DNA from: Tritrichomonas foetus | Lineage: Eukaryota > Parabasalia > Tritrichomonadida > Tritrichomonadidae | Length of the DNA stretch: 64,000 nt | Assembly (NCBI GenBank): GCA_001839685.1 | Contig: MLAK01000661.1 | Location: forward strand, 24,104 to 88,103 | Reading direction: 5' to 3' | Shown here: piece by piece, positions 51,895-62,590 of the stretch | Numbering within the stretch: position 1 is the stretch's first letter | How the letters are laid out: each line of letters opens with the position of its first letter | Made by a program: the position numbers and the translations under genes | The notes under the pieces: model-generated | Databases searched by the model: none | Told to the model about the DNA's origin: nothing | What the model saw: the letters and a program-made list of their open reading frames with translations, nothing else

Positions 51895-53913
51895 TTAAAG
51901 TATCAGGCAGCATTTAGATTTTTGTTGTGTTCCACCTTCAACAATTTGTCCATTTACAACTAAACCAACTCTTTCTACATTATTTTCGTTTCCATTTTGA
52001 TACAATTCAGTGTTCACTGTTGTTGGTCCATTTCTATAAGCTACAAAATTCGCTGGCTGTGGAATAGTATCAAATTCACTAAAATCAAAGTCATATTTGA
52101 TTGGATCACATTCTTTTTCTAAAATTTCTCCAAATTCAAATCTATTTTCACTGTATGCAATAAATTTGAACTTGGTTTCATCTTTTCCTTTATCACGATA
52201 AATACACATTACACATGATTTGGCAATTTTATCAATTTTTAAGTGAATTTCTTCATAATCTGTCATTTCATTTAAATTGAAATGTTTTGGTTCAATTGAA
52301 GTATAAGCCATACTCATCTTTTCATCATTATATCCAAATAAAACATGATGTTTACTTTCAGATAATGACTTAAATATTTTAATATGAATCATTGACGGCT
52401 TAGTAAACTTAAAATACCACTGACGACATCCAGAAATGGCTTTGTCACCAAATGGATTCCATCCATCATCAATTCCTGGTTTAAAAACACCCAAATCCGA
52501 TGATGAGTACATTTTCGAGTAGTCATCATTAAATTTAGTTATCGTGAAATTATCAGCAGATTCAACAACAATACGAAAATATGATGGTTGGTCTGCTCCT
52601 TCACTACGATCCAAAAAAACAGTCCAAGGATGTTCAAAATCTTCTATGAAATATTGAAGACCATTAACTGAGCTGTTTGTGGATTCCCTCTCGCTAATGA
52701 TATCAGTATTAATCACTTGCACTCTTTCTCCTTTATTATAAACAAGATTCAGTCCATGAAAAGTCTGAGGACCAGAAATTTCAACATGTATACGAATTTC
52801 TGTTGGTTTTGTAAATTTAATCAACCATTGTGGTAAACAACCAGCATTTTTTGATCCACCGCATGCAGATCTTTTATCTAAATAACCATCAATTTTTCCA
52901 CAAAATGCTTTTTGATTCCAATTCTTTTCTGGCGGCAATGAATATGATAAATCTTTGAAATACTTAATGAAATCTTTATAAAGCATCCAAAATGAACCAT
53001 CATCTGAATTAGTATATCCAAGTTGCTTCTTGAGTAAAGGTGTCCACTTGTTCGATGAATCTGAATAATCACCAGTCCATTCAAATCTTCCCCAAGGGTT
53101 TCTCAACTTAATGAATTGGTTTCCGCTTGCTTCTTTCACGTCTAATATTTGATATGCGTGATCAGTAATGAGTCCGATTTCTTCTTTGACATCTTCTGGT
53201 GTATTATGGATAGAGAATCGCGACATGCTTACAGAGCTTCCCAGCATTGCATTTCGACTTTTCATGTCAAGAAGACTAAGAAAAACATCACCGAGCTTAT
53301 TCATTTCTTTTATATCTGTTATGGCATCGCCATACCAGCCAGTAAAGTAGTGCATTGCTACATGAGATTGGCCTGATTCTATAGGTACATAGCCGTTGCA
53401 AGCCTTCGCAAATGCTTTTTCGATAAGAGAGAACCACGCAGGATTCTTTCCTTCGATTCGTGGGTGCGTGAAAATAGGGGAATCACTATCAAATGGAAGT
53501 TGTGTGTCAACAATGACAGGAAGCTTTTCTCCGAGGATATAAAAATATATGCAAACAACTCCATGCGATAAATCACTTTTCGGATGAAACATTGCTTTGA
53601 CGAGATTCGGAAATTGAGAAAGATATATTAATGCTGACACAAAATAGCAATCGCCGAGAATTCCTTGACCGATAATTTCAGGGTTAATATCTTCAAATAA
53701 ATTGGTATTGTAAAATTCTTCAACTCTTTTCCATTCGGCCATTTCAAGATAAGGGCGGTCATTTTCGTTCACAAAAATGCTGGGATAAAAATCTGGATCG
53801 ACGTATTTCTTTTTTTCTTTTTTGCATTTTTCAATAATCAATTCGAATTGCTTTTCAATGTTTACTGAGTTTTGAAGTTGCTTAAAGAGTGAAATCGATC
53901 TGTTTTCGATCAT
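51895..53913 (-). CDS. Calpain-family cysteine protease with C-terminal CaaX motif
   Basis: The 672-residue protein has a full C2 peptidase core: oxyanion Q83 and Cys C89 in GQGILGDCYFVSAL, His H252 in ITDHAYQIL and Asn N272 in LRNPWGRFEWTGD. Two C2-like beta-sandwich (CBSW) domains follow, at about 325-480 and 480-615. There are no EF-hands, as in non-classical protist calpains. The C-terminus is KCCLIL, a CaaX box (CLIL) for geranylgeranylation with a second cysteine suited to palmitoylation. This would place the protease at a membrane. A CAAACGTAC element lies about 25 bases upstream. Confidence 0.9.
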   Translation of the reverse strand: MIENRSISLFKQLQNSVNIEKQFELIIEKCKKEKKKYVDPDFYPSIFVNENDRPYLEMAEWKRVEEFYNTNLFEDINPEIIGQGILGDCYFVSALIYLSQFPNLVKAMFHPKSDLSHGVVCIYFYILGEKLPVIVDTQLPFDSDSPIFTHPRIEGKNPAWFSLIEKAFAKACNGYVPIESGQSHVAMHYFTGWYGDAITDIKEMNKLGDVFLSLLDMKSRNAMLGSSVSMSRFSIHNTPEDVKEEIGLITDHAYQILDVKEASGNQFIKLRNPWGRFEWTGDYSDSSNKWTPLLKKQLGYTNSDDGSFWMLYKDFIKYFKDLSYSLPPEKNWNQKAFCGKIDGYLDKRSACGGSKNAGCLPQWLIKFTKPTEIRIHVEISGPQTFHGLNLVYNKGERVQVINTDIISERESTNSSVNGLQYFIEDFEHPWTVFLDRSEGADQPSYFRIVVESADNFTITKFNDDYSKMYSSSDLGVFKPGIDDGWNPFGDKAISGCRQWYFKFTKPSMIHIKIFKSLSESKHHVLFGYNDEKMSMAYTSIEPKHFNLNEMTDYEEIHLKIDKIAKSCVMCIYRDKGKDETKFKFIAYSENRFEFGEILEKECDPIKYDFDFSEFDTIPQPANFVAYRNGPTTVNTELYQNGNENNVERVGLVVNGQIVEGGTQQKSKCCLIL

Positions 53914-54084
53914 CGAAATTTCCCTTGTTCAATTTTCAAACGTACTTGAATCGACGATAGGTCTACAAATAAAATATTTCAAATGATTATTTTATTTCCT
54001 AACTTTTTCACCATTTATCTGTCCATCATATTCAGAATTCAGAATAAATAGACCATTTATAAATTGAAATCCCAATATTTTCTA

Positions 54085-54504
54085 ATGAAGCCCCCAAATT
54101 CCTCCAATAACCTGATATGCTTAAAGTGTGGCAAAATCGGCCATTTATCAAAAAATTGTACACAAGAAAGTCCAAATCTTTCTACTTTTCAAGATCATAT
54201 GGAAAATGAAATAATCACCATATATGAAAATGCAAAAGGGAAAAGTGACACTTATCAAGTAGATGAATTTGGTCCATATGTTCCAGCTAAAGAACCAGAA
54301 ATGAATGCAAACTCGAGTTGGCAGAATTATGACTTTTGTGTTAATTGTGGCAGAAAAGGCCATAAAACATCTGAATGCAAAGATCCAACATTTGATGACA
54401 TGAGGGAACAATTGAATGAAATCTCCACAGATCCAAATGGAAACACACCTGAAAAGCGCGAACAATTATTTGGTGAGATTCTCAAAAAATCACAAAATTC
54501 ATAA
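54085..54504 (+). CDS. Zinc-knuckle protein with two CCHC motifs
   Basis: From the first ATG at 54085 the protein has 139 residues. CCHC zinc knuckles are CLKCGKIGHLSKNC (C12-C25) and CVNCGRKGHKTSEC (about 86-99). The middle is acidic. CCHC knuckles bind single-stranded RNA or DNA and occur in splicing and RNA-handling factors such as CNBP-like proteins. The gene is divergent to the calpain. It is not linked to retroelement genes, so a cellular role is likelier than a gag origin. Confidence 0.75.
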   Translation: MKPPNSSNNLICLKCGKIGHLSKNCTQESPNLSTFQDHMENEIITIYENAKGKSDTYQVDEFGPYVPAKEPEMNANSSWQNYDFCVNCGRKGHKTSECKDPTFDDMREQLNEISTDPNGNTPEKREQLFGEILKKSQNS

Positions 54505-54811
54505 AATATACAAACTATTCTTTCTGCAATATTTACCCTGATTCAAAATATTTTTTGTAATTAAATTGCTGAGGAAACTATTTCTAAGATCCCCAAATTC
54601 GGTGTAATAGACTGAAGACACCAACATGAAGCGAAGACACCAACATCAAACAAAAACACCAACATCAAACAAAAACACCAACATCAAACAAAAACACTAA
54701 CATCAAACAACGAATAAGGAAAGATATTTTAATTGAATAGATACATGATAGGTTTTTATTCTGAAATATATGAATAATGTGATAGAAAACTCTCCCATAA
54801 TAAATATTTAT
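54505..54811. repeat. Intergenic with an 18-bp minisatellite
   Basis: About 54613-54707 carries five copies of an 18-bp unit AACACCAACATCAAACAA with one diverged first unit. The rest is AT-rich and non-coding. Confidence 0.8.
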
Positions 54812-56068
54812 TTAAATATCTTCATGAATAGATCTTTCTGTATCTTCTTGAATTTGCAAATTTGTTTTCACCACACCTGATAATTCCAAATTTAATACCA
54901 GCTGAGGCACATTAAATCCAGCATGCATTTGAACCGGTTCTTCATCTTCTTGATAAAGCGATAAATTTAATTCTTTTGGAATAAAACGTTTCATTTCTTC
55001 ATTATAATCAAATAATTGGTATCCCCATGGTTGGTGTGATTGCTCAAGACATTCTATGATTTTTTTCTGTTTTTCTTTGATTGCTGATTGGTGCTCATTT
55101 GCAGATTTTGGATCATTTCTTTCAAGATATTCTGTTACTTTTCTCCAAACAAATCTTGATTCGAATTGAGACTGTTCTTCAATTGGTGGTATGATTAATT
55201 GAAGGGATTTTGCAGTGCTAACATCAAACATTTCCTTTTCTTCTTGGTAAGGATCTGGATCATCTACTCTCATATATGTTGTTTTCCCATCCCAATGTCC
55301 TTGAAACCTTATTAATATTTGTTTTTTGGCTTTCTTTTTATTGATTTTTACTATTCGGAATATTTTGCCATTAATTGAGTTGTATTTATGTGATAATGAT
55401 TTTTTGTGAAATACTATTTTGGCTCCTATTCCTGTTTTTTCGCAATGAACGCGAACAGATCCTACTATTTCCATGACTTTCGGACCAGCAATAACACCTC
55501 TTCCGTACATATCTGGGAAATTGAGAGTATATGATTCATTTTGTGAAAGTAATTCGACATTAACTTTAGTATTAGGATTATCCATTATTGCCGCAACCGA
55601 ATGTAATAAGAATTTAGATCTCATTTCCGTATTTCCCCATACTACAATATTTCCTTCTCGGTCAAAGTAATGAAATGCACAAACAGATGGATGCTGTGTC
55701 ACTTGTTCTGCTACGTAGGACCCAATAACTTTTTCTGTGTCATGATCGAAAAGTGTACTTCGAAAACATTCCCCTCTCATTGATGAATAAGGCTTTTTCG
55801 GCAAACTAGGAGTCATATGACATCCAGATATAATCCATGCGCAAAGATGAAGCATTCGATTTTCCGGGAGTTCTTCCATATTCATTTTACGTAAAATAGT
55901 CGCATGAAGCGTCCAATCAGTGAATCGTTCGAGAACCGATCTATGTTCAAGAAACCACGCAGGAAGCGTAATTTTGGCAAGTGATTTTCCAAAACCAAGT
56001 TGACTAAATACATGCCTTAATATTGAAACTTCATTTTCAGGAATATATAAGTTATCATTGCCGTTCAT
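54812..56068 (-). CDS. Oxysterol-binding protein-related lipid transfer protein
   Basis: The 418-residue protein covers only the lipid-binding domain (ORD). Family marks are LPAWFLEHRSVLERFTDW (35-52), KKPYSSMRGECFRS for KPFNPLLGETF (91-104), AEQVTQHPSVCAFH for EQVSHHPP (120-133) and SRFVWRKVTEYL near residue 290. The second His of the fingerprint is kept but the first is Q125, and the second Pro is S128. The histidine pair normally binds PI4P phosphate, so PI4P exchange may be altered. There is no PH domain or FFAT motif. Confidence 0.85.
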   Translation of the reverse strand: MNGNDNLYIPENEVSILRHVFSQLGFGKSLAKITLPAWFLEHRSVLERFTDWTLHATILRKMNMEELPENRMLHLCAWIISGCHMTPSLPKKPYSSMRGECFRSTLFDHDTEKVIGSYVAEQVTQHPSVCAFHYFDREGNIVVWGNTEMRSKFLLHSVAAIMDNPNTKVNVELLSQNESYTLNFPDMYGRGVIAGPKVMEIVGSVRVHCEKTGIGAKIVFHKKSLSHKYNSINGKIFRIVKINKKKAKKQILIRFQGHWDGKTTYMRVDDPDPYQEEKEMFDVSTAKSLQLIIPPIEEQSQFESRFVWRKVTEYLERNDPKSANEHQSAIKEKQKKIIECLEQSHQPWGYQLFDYNEEMKRFIPKELNLSLYQEDEEPVQMHAGFNVPQLVLNLELSGVVKTNLQIQEDTERSIHEDI

Positions 56069-56807
56069 TGTATTTTTTTTGTGAAGAATTATTTCGTTTT
56101 AAAATTTTGGTGTCAATATTTTGTATTGAATTTAATGTCACTACATACAATATTTAAGGCTAATCAGAATATTGAAAACGTGATCTGTAAAGATCACAAC
56201 TTTAATTCACAATAGTGTAAGGTCAGTATAGTTTATTTTCTCCCCTCAACTCTTTTGATTCCAGTTCAAAATTAGTGTAGTTCTTATAAGAAACATGAAT
56301 ACATATAGATCATGTTTCGTTCTGGGGAAAAAAAATTGAAAGAATACTCATTCATTGGAATTATAATTCACACCATTCCTTTGGAGATTCGTTTTTCTTA
56401 GAACGTTAGTCTTCTTTTAAAATCAATAAATATTGTTTCCTTTTCTCTGTAATCACATAATCTTTAAGACCACCTCAAGAAAGAAAGGAATATTTCAAAA
56501 CATGACCAAAATTATCATGTGTCAATTTATGGTTAAAATTGGCATATATACAAGTAGAGGATGAATTGGCTTTTTTTTTCAACTGAGTTCACTTCGCTTG
56601 GAAGAAGCGCTAGTTGAATGAATTGAATGGGTTTATGCTGTCATATCACATTTCCATTTTTTATATGCCAGAGTTTGGGTCACAAAATTTAAATGGTTTG
56701 TCGATGTCATTTCATTATTTCACCACAATGAAGTGACCATATAAGCAAAGAAAAACTGACGAGTGACATGGTGATTTTTTGTCATATTTTTAATAAGCAT
56801 TCGAATT
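56069..56807. other. Intergenic between divergent genes
   Basis: About 740 bp without a gene. An AAAACGAAAT element lies at about 56090-56098, 20-30 bases before the OSBP-related start. A small perfect hairpin GTGATCT/AGATCAC lies near 56180-56197. Confidence 0.5.
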
Positions 56808-57722
56808 ATGTCAATCGATATCGCCAAACAAGCTATTGATAACGACAATGTTTTCCTTCTTGAGCACGCCCCCCAAATTGATCTTTTAATTTCCACTCAC
56901 ATGACAATCCAAGAGAAAATCAATGATTATCGTTCATCCTACAAACAACTAATTCAATATGCTGCATCAAAAGGCAAAATAAAGTGCTTTCGCTTCCTCT
57001 ACAAGAAATATCTTCAAATATTTAACAATCTCAATTCGATTTTTCTACCTGGCCGACGTGACAACATCCTCAGCCTTTGCGTGGAGTCAAATTCTTTAGA
57101 ATGCCTGAAGTATCTCATCCAAGCCACCAAAATACTTGAGCCAAACTTCTCATTTGATGTCGAAGATGATTTTGGTCAGACCCCACTTTATGTTGCAGCA
57201 ACAAACAAAAATATAGAAGCAATAGAGATCCTTTTGGATGCAGGCGCAAATATCCTCCATGAATCGACAAAACAAAAATTCATAATTATTCCATTTTTGA
57301 TTGTCTGCTTTTGGAATAATAAAGATGATATTAAAATAATTACTAGTCGTGAGGATGTCAAAAAACAACTTGAAGGTTTTCAAGAAATGAAATTAAATAA
57401 GAATTCGATGAATGTTGTTCATGATGAATCTACTCCAAGTGATGATATAGTCAGTCTTATGGATTTTTTGGGAGAAAAAGGCATTACTAATGCAAGAGAT
57501 GCACTCATTGAAACAATTGTTCAAATAGAGAATGTTCAATCAAAAGCTACGACTATCATCGAGGGTGTTACAGATGAACCGGAAGAATCTGAAAAGGTAC
57601 CAAAAAATAATAAATGCTCAGCAGATAAGTGCGATGTAAAAACAGGACTTAATCAATGCCCTTATTGCATGATGATGTTTTGTGAAAATCATATTGAACC
57701 TTCAATGCATCCTTGCTCATGA
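56808..57722 (+). CDS. Ankyrin-repeat protein with C-terminal AN1 zinc finger
   Basis: The 304-residue protein has ankyrin repeats at about 40-165, best in DDFGQTPLYVAATNKNIEAI and LLDAGANILH. A linker follows. The last 36 residues hold cysteines and histidines spaced as an AN1 finger: C-x4-C, CPYC, then CENHIEPSMHPC. AN1 fingers bind ubiquitin or proteasome-linked factors in stress responses. The ankyrin plus AN1 pairing is unusual. It probably acts as an adaptor. Confidence 0.75.
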   Translation: MSIDIAKQAIDNDNVFLLEHAPQIDLLISTHMTIQEKINDYRSSYKQLIQYAASKGKIKCFRFLYKKYLQIFNNLNSIFLPGRRDNILSLCVESNSLECLKYLIQATKILEPNFSFDVEDDFGQTPLYVAATNKNIEAIEILLDAGANILHESTKQKFIIIPFLIVCFWNNKDDIKIITSREDVKKQLEGFQEMKLNKNSMNVVHDESTPSDDIVSLMDFLGEKGITNARDALIETIVQIENVQSKATTIIEGVTDEPEESEKVPKNNKCSADKCDVKTGLNQCPYCMMMFCENHIEPSMHPCS

Positions 57723-57855
57723 ACATGACGCTTATTTCATGAATCGTAAACTAAGCGATTCCTCTCTCTCTCTCTTTTTCCTCTTTTTCTATTTTCTCTT
57801 TAATTGATGTATATTCCAAATATTTATGTTAAACAATATTAGAGTAAAGCTTGGA

Positions 57856-60800
57856 CTAATTTGTAATGATGCTAAAAACAATGTGTTTTGTAGAGGGAGC
57901 CGATAAAAAGCATGAATTGAAAAGTTCCTCCCAATTGCTCATTTTCAATAAATTATTTTTGACATATTGAATAACTTGCTGATGCACTGCTTTTTTAACA
58001 TTGAAAAAAATGGGTGCATTTTTTAAATAACTTAAATAAATGATGAATATTCGTAAACTCTTTCGTAAAATTTCAGGAGTTATCAATTCTTGGTAATTTT
58101 GTAAGAAAACTAAAGTCATTAATAAAAAGTCACCACTAGAATTACACCCGTCAAATTGATAATAAGATAAAATATTATCAACAATTGGGAACATAAATGC
58201 TGTATCAAATTTTCCTGGTAATTTAGCAAAAATAGCTATTAAAAGAGTTGATAGTATTGGTCGGAGGTATATTTCATTGGTATCCAACACACCAAATTTT
58301 TTAATAGAAACTTCAAAAAATGGTGAAATTATTTCAATACTATAATGAAGGGCAATTTGTAACAATGATTCAAACATAACACAAATATTACTCAAAGAAT
58401 GTTTTTGAGTGATTTGATCGATATTTAAAATAATCTGATAAACCTTAAACATCTTTAATATTTCTTCATCACTCGCAAAATGATTATTTATCATACAATT
58501 GAAAAGGCTTATTAATCTGGAACAATAATACCATATTTTTGAGGCATCTTTTTCATTTTTGGGGTTAATGGCAATTTGCAAAACGTAATTCACAGAAAAA
58601 TCATAAAATGAATGAACTAAAGGATGATTATAATAGGTTAATATTTCATTTGCTCTGATAAATAAATGAAAAAATACATTCAAAAATTTGGAGTATACTC
58701 GAATTGCTTGATCAATCAACTTTGCAAAACTTTCTAGAAACAGTAAAGAAATTTTATTATATTCAGGAATTACTTTATTAGACATTACATGCGAAGGATT
58801 AACTATCGATTCAAGAAAATCGATCAATAATAAAATAGAATCAGTATTAGAATTATCAAAAGAAGCCTTAAGGATATGGAAATATAATTTATAAATTTCT
58901 TCAAAAAATTTGGGTGATTTCAATAAATAAATAAATTTGCTCATACAAACAATTGCATTATATTGATGACAAATAAATCCTGACCTAAAAATTGCATTAA
59001 CATAATTGATTTTTATTGGCTCACTAATTAGTTCATTTCCATATTTAAATAAAAAACCTGAAAAATCCAATAATAATGGAAATTTTATATGATATTTTGA
59101 TGGTTCGACTTCTTCAATAAAATCAGAAAAAAATTTATTATAATAGTCAATTGTTTGAAGAAATAATAAGCCTTCATCCCTGAAACATTTTAAGTAAGTG
59201 AGAAATATATCAAAAGCATATATTATAATATTATCTGTGGTTTTTTGGTATGAAAACAGGATAAACATTAAGGCATTTTGTATTAAATCTCGATAAAGTA
59301 TTTGATCAATTAAATATAATTTTACAGCAAGGCACGATCCAGCAATGCTCACTTCACAGTCATTTGATTCTAAAGATTGATGAATTAAATCATGCAAAAA
59401 CAAATATTTGGATTCAGGAAATAGTCTTCCTTCAGGTAAACAATAAGAAACTGCTTCAAAAAATATCTTTATGATTAAAGCATTATTACATGTCATAAAA
59501 AAGTTGAAAAATTCTTTTTCTAACAAATGATTTAAAATATGAATTTTTAGGGATAAATCATGAGAAGAAATCTGAATTAACAGAGAAAGACAATTACAAA
59601 TCAAATGAGGAATGCAACATGCAAATATGATACGAAATATTATGGTTATTACAATATTAATATCATCAAAACATTCGCAGTTTTTTAATAATGCATCACA
59701 TACCAAAAATACATTTAACAATAAATTAATGTGATTATTTTGTGAAAGTGAATCACACAAAGTAATGGTTTCGTGATAAATATTGATTGTTATAGAATCA
59801 GAATAACAAGAAATTAATTCACTTAAAAATTTGAGAGCAACAACATGTAAATCTAATAAAGTTGTTCCTCGATTGACAATAATATGCATTTCTGATAAAT
59901 CTCGATTGTTTAAAATACCAATAACAAAATTATACGAATACTCAAAAAAATCAATTTCTGCTAAACTTAACTTATGAATTATTGCGAATGTATCATTATC
60001 AGAATCATCATTTAATTGAACATTAAATATTGCATTTGTTAAGAACGGAATATTTTCTGGTTTAATAAAAATTACATGCTTACTCATGAAAAATAATAAT
60101 ACATTTTGGATATATGGATCATTTGTACTATATAAAAATTGAATTGCCAAATCGAAAAAATCTAGAATATTTTCATCGGGATATTTCCTTAAAATTGTCC
60201 AAAAAAAAAGTAAAGTTTTTAACATCTGAGGTTTTAGTTAAAATTGCATATCTATAAATTTGGCCTAAAATATTTTGTTTAATTTCTTCATTCATATTGC
60301 GACTTAAGGTTGGTTGAATTAAAAAATCACCAAAAATTTGTATGGCAATAACAATTAATTGAAAATTATCTGTTGATGTTAAAATTAAAAGAACGATTTT
60401 TGGGAGTTCATTTAAAGTTTCTGAAATGTTTTGATCTTTACAAGCAGCTTTAAAAGAAAATAAGCTTAATGGCAGTAAATTTGGAAATTCTTTATAGAGT
60501 AAAAAACTATTTTGAGCGAATGGCCAAGAAATATGTTGGCCAATTAAATAAATCAAATGACTTATTAATTTTTGTAATGAAAAATCAGTTGTTGATTTTA
60601 CAAACTGTTGGAAACTTATATCAAATGGGTTAAAATTATTTAAAATTGCTTCGAAATTTGTGTGAATAATATTTTCAATGATAATTAGTGACAGTTTTTG
60701 AAATTCCAAGTTAGTTGTCAAATTACAATATGATAATAATGATATTGAAAATGTTGGGATATTTGAAATAAAATCCATTATGGTATCTTCCGAATGTTTT

Positions 60801-60868
60801 CTAATATTATCATCATTCGAAAAAAAGTTACTGTAAAGAATTTCTATTTGAGTTTTAATGAAATCCAT
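57856..60868 (-). pseudogene. Importin-beta/karyopherin-like HEAT-repeat gene, frameshifted
   Basis: Two overlapping frames make one HEAT-repeat protein of about 1000 residues. The upstream part starts at the ATG at 60868 (MDFIKTQIEILY) and runs to a stop at 60173. The downstream frame (57856-60225) begins inside it. The break lies in a run of nine A at 60201-60209, so a single-base change there restores one frame; I have not written the repaired sequence. The helical pattern (LSLIIIENIIHTNFEAIL, ICVMFESLLQIALHYSIEII) suits nuclear transport receptors. A transposon sits two bases before the ATG, so the gene may be dead or the frameshift may be a sequencing error. Confidence 0.6.
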
Positions 60869-60869
60869 A

Positions 60870-60871
60870 TA
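60870..60871. other. TA target-site duplication, left
   Basis: TA next to the left inverted repeat; its partner is at 62929-62930. Confidence 0.8.
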
Positions 60872-61209
60872 TAGTGCCGTCGGTTTGGTATGAAAACGTC
60901 GGTTTCGAAGTGAAAACACTCGACTTTTTCAATTGATCTGTCAAATAAGTTTGACTGAGTTTTGATCGTGCTCAATTATAAAACCATTATTTCTCTTTAT
61001 GTAATTGAAATTAAGCGGCATTATTTAGTATTTAAATACTACTCTTCAGTAGAAATATAAAAAATCACTTTCCAGAATAAACATAAAAATAATTGCGAAT
61101 TAAATTCAGAATATCATTGGAGAAAAAAAGTTTAAAATACACTGAAATCATATTCAAGATGTTGTAAACTTTAGAAATAACGAAGTTATTTGAGTTTTTA
61201 AGATGTTGT
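60872..61209 (+). repeat. Left terminal inverted repeat, 338 bp
   Basis: Matches the complement of 62591-62928 base by base as far as I can check. The match ends at 61209: 61210 is A where its partner 62590 requires G. The outward end contains an ATG (60919) in frame with the importin-like gene. Confidence 0.9.
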
Positions 61210-61223
61210 AACAGTTTTTTACT

Positions 61224-62570
61224 ATGTACGTTAAGGCAATTTTTTTTTCTATGAATCCAGTTCCTGTTCCATTTATTGTTAAATGCAGTGAAGTTTTTGG
61301 TGTAATAGAAGGGACGTCTTTTCATAGACAATTAGTCATCTCAGATTTTCGATCAGCATCAACTTTACGTGAACAAATAGAATTTTTGCAAAATGTCTGT
61401 CCTAATCTTCATGTCAGACAATTACTAAATTTACTTGGAATATCAAGTAGGGCTTATTATAAAGCGATAAAAAATGATGCTTTGTCAAACTCTACCGTCA
61501 CTAAGGCTCCCAGAAGAAATCTTCTTTTACAAGAAGAAGAAATGGAAATTATCAATACAATTCGCCAGAAACAAAGGCAAAATGACTGCCTTACAGGGAA
61601 GGACATACGTGACATTGCAGCTGATATTTATAAAAGAAGGACTCACGAAGACAGAAGCTTTTCACGAGATTGGCTTAGCGACTTCCGCCAACGATACAGT
61701 GAAGTTATCATTCGTGTAAAATGTGAATCATTAGATGAATCTCGCTCAAATTTATCCATAGAAGCTGTTGAATCATATATTTCTACAATTGAAGAAGTAA
61801 TGAAGTCTCCTCCCCATCCCTTATTACTTTTAAACTTTGATGAAACAGGGTTTGGGAGGAGACCTGATAAAGGTAAACGAAAATATGTTTATACTCATAA
61901 AGAATGTAATATAAAACCTTTTTGGAGGGAAATTTCTGATATCCACCATGTTTCGATGGTCGTATGTATCTCAGCAGCATGTACCCACTTAAAGCCTCTT
62001 TTGCTTTCAACTCGTAAAACGATAGACCCTGATTTGGTCAATAGCTTCTTTTTTAGGTGGGGAAATTATTTTCAAACCAATAAAGGATACATGACCACAG
62101 AAAGTATGCTTTATTGGATTGAAAACATTTTAAAACCTTATATCACAGCAGTTCGTTCTCAAATAGGATTGAATCAACCATGCTACATTATTGCTGATGG
62201 ATGCACGTCCCACTTCCATCAAACAGTAAGTGAAAAGTTTGCGGAAATCGGCAATATTTGCATTATCCCCCTCCCACCACACTCTTCGCATCTTTCACAG
62301 ATGCTTGATGCATCCTTCTTCGCATCTGTAAAGAAAAAATATAGTGTTTTACCAAACGATCACAGTGTTGAATCAAAATTCACCAAAAAATTATTAAAAA
62401 TAAAAAGAGCTTTTCAAAGTGTTGCAAACGAGGAATTAATCCGTTCATCATGGGAAGCTACTGGGTTCTGCTTAAATGTAGTTAACGGAGATGTTGTCTC
62501 ATATGAATTTTCTGAGACCTTTAAAAGCTTACTCCGTGCAAAAGCCACATTTCAAGAAGTATCGGAATAA
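61224..62570 (+). CDS. Pogo-type transposase (CENP-B HTH, DDE_1)
   Basis: The frame has 448 codons from 61224; a second ATG at 61251 may be the real start. A helix-turn-helix lies at about 60-85 (NLHVRQLLNLLGISSRAYYK). A CENP-B-like second DNA-binding helix set follows at 120-158 (LTGKDIRDIAADIYKRR, then FSRDWLSDFRQRY). The catalytic residues of DDE_1 are D206 (LNFDETGFG), D325 (IIADGCTSH) and D362 (SQMLDASFF), with 36 residues between the last two. LPPHSSHLSQMLDASFF is the pogo hallmark. The protein cuts and pastes the element at TA sites. Confidence 0.92.
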   Translation: MYVKAIFFSMNPVPVPFIVKCSEVFGVIEGTSFHRQLVISDFRSASTLREQIEFLQNVCPNLHVRQLLNLLGISSRAYYKAIKNDALSNSTVTKAPRRNLLLQEEEMEIINTIRQKQRQNDCLTGKDIRDIAADIYKRRTHEDRSFSRDWLSDFRQRYSEVIIRVKCESLDESRSNLSIEAVESYISTIEEVMKSPPHPLLLLNFDETGFGRRPDKGKRKYVYTHKECNIKPFWREISDIHHVSMVVCISAACTHLKPLLLSTRKTIDPDLVNSFFFRWGNYFQTNKGYMTTESMLYWIENILKPYITAVRSQIGLNQPCYIIADGCTSHFHQTVSEKFAEIGNICIIPLPPHSSHLSQMLDASFFASVKKKYSVLPNDHSVESKFTKKLLKIKRAFQSVANEELIRSSWEATGFCLNVVNGDVVSYEFSETFKSLLRAKATFQEVSE

Positions 62571-62590
62571 CAATTTTCCAAAAAATTGTC

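Noticed and set aside
60173..60225. Intron in the importin-like gene instead of a frameshift
   Set aside because: No GT..AG pair with a CTAAY-CAG end fits there; a change in the A9 run is simpler.
61065..61331. Minus-strand ORF of 88 codons
   Set aside because: It lies over the left TIR and the transposase start and has no recognisable content.
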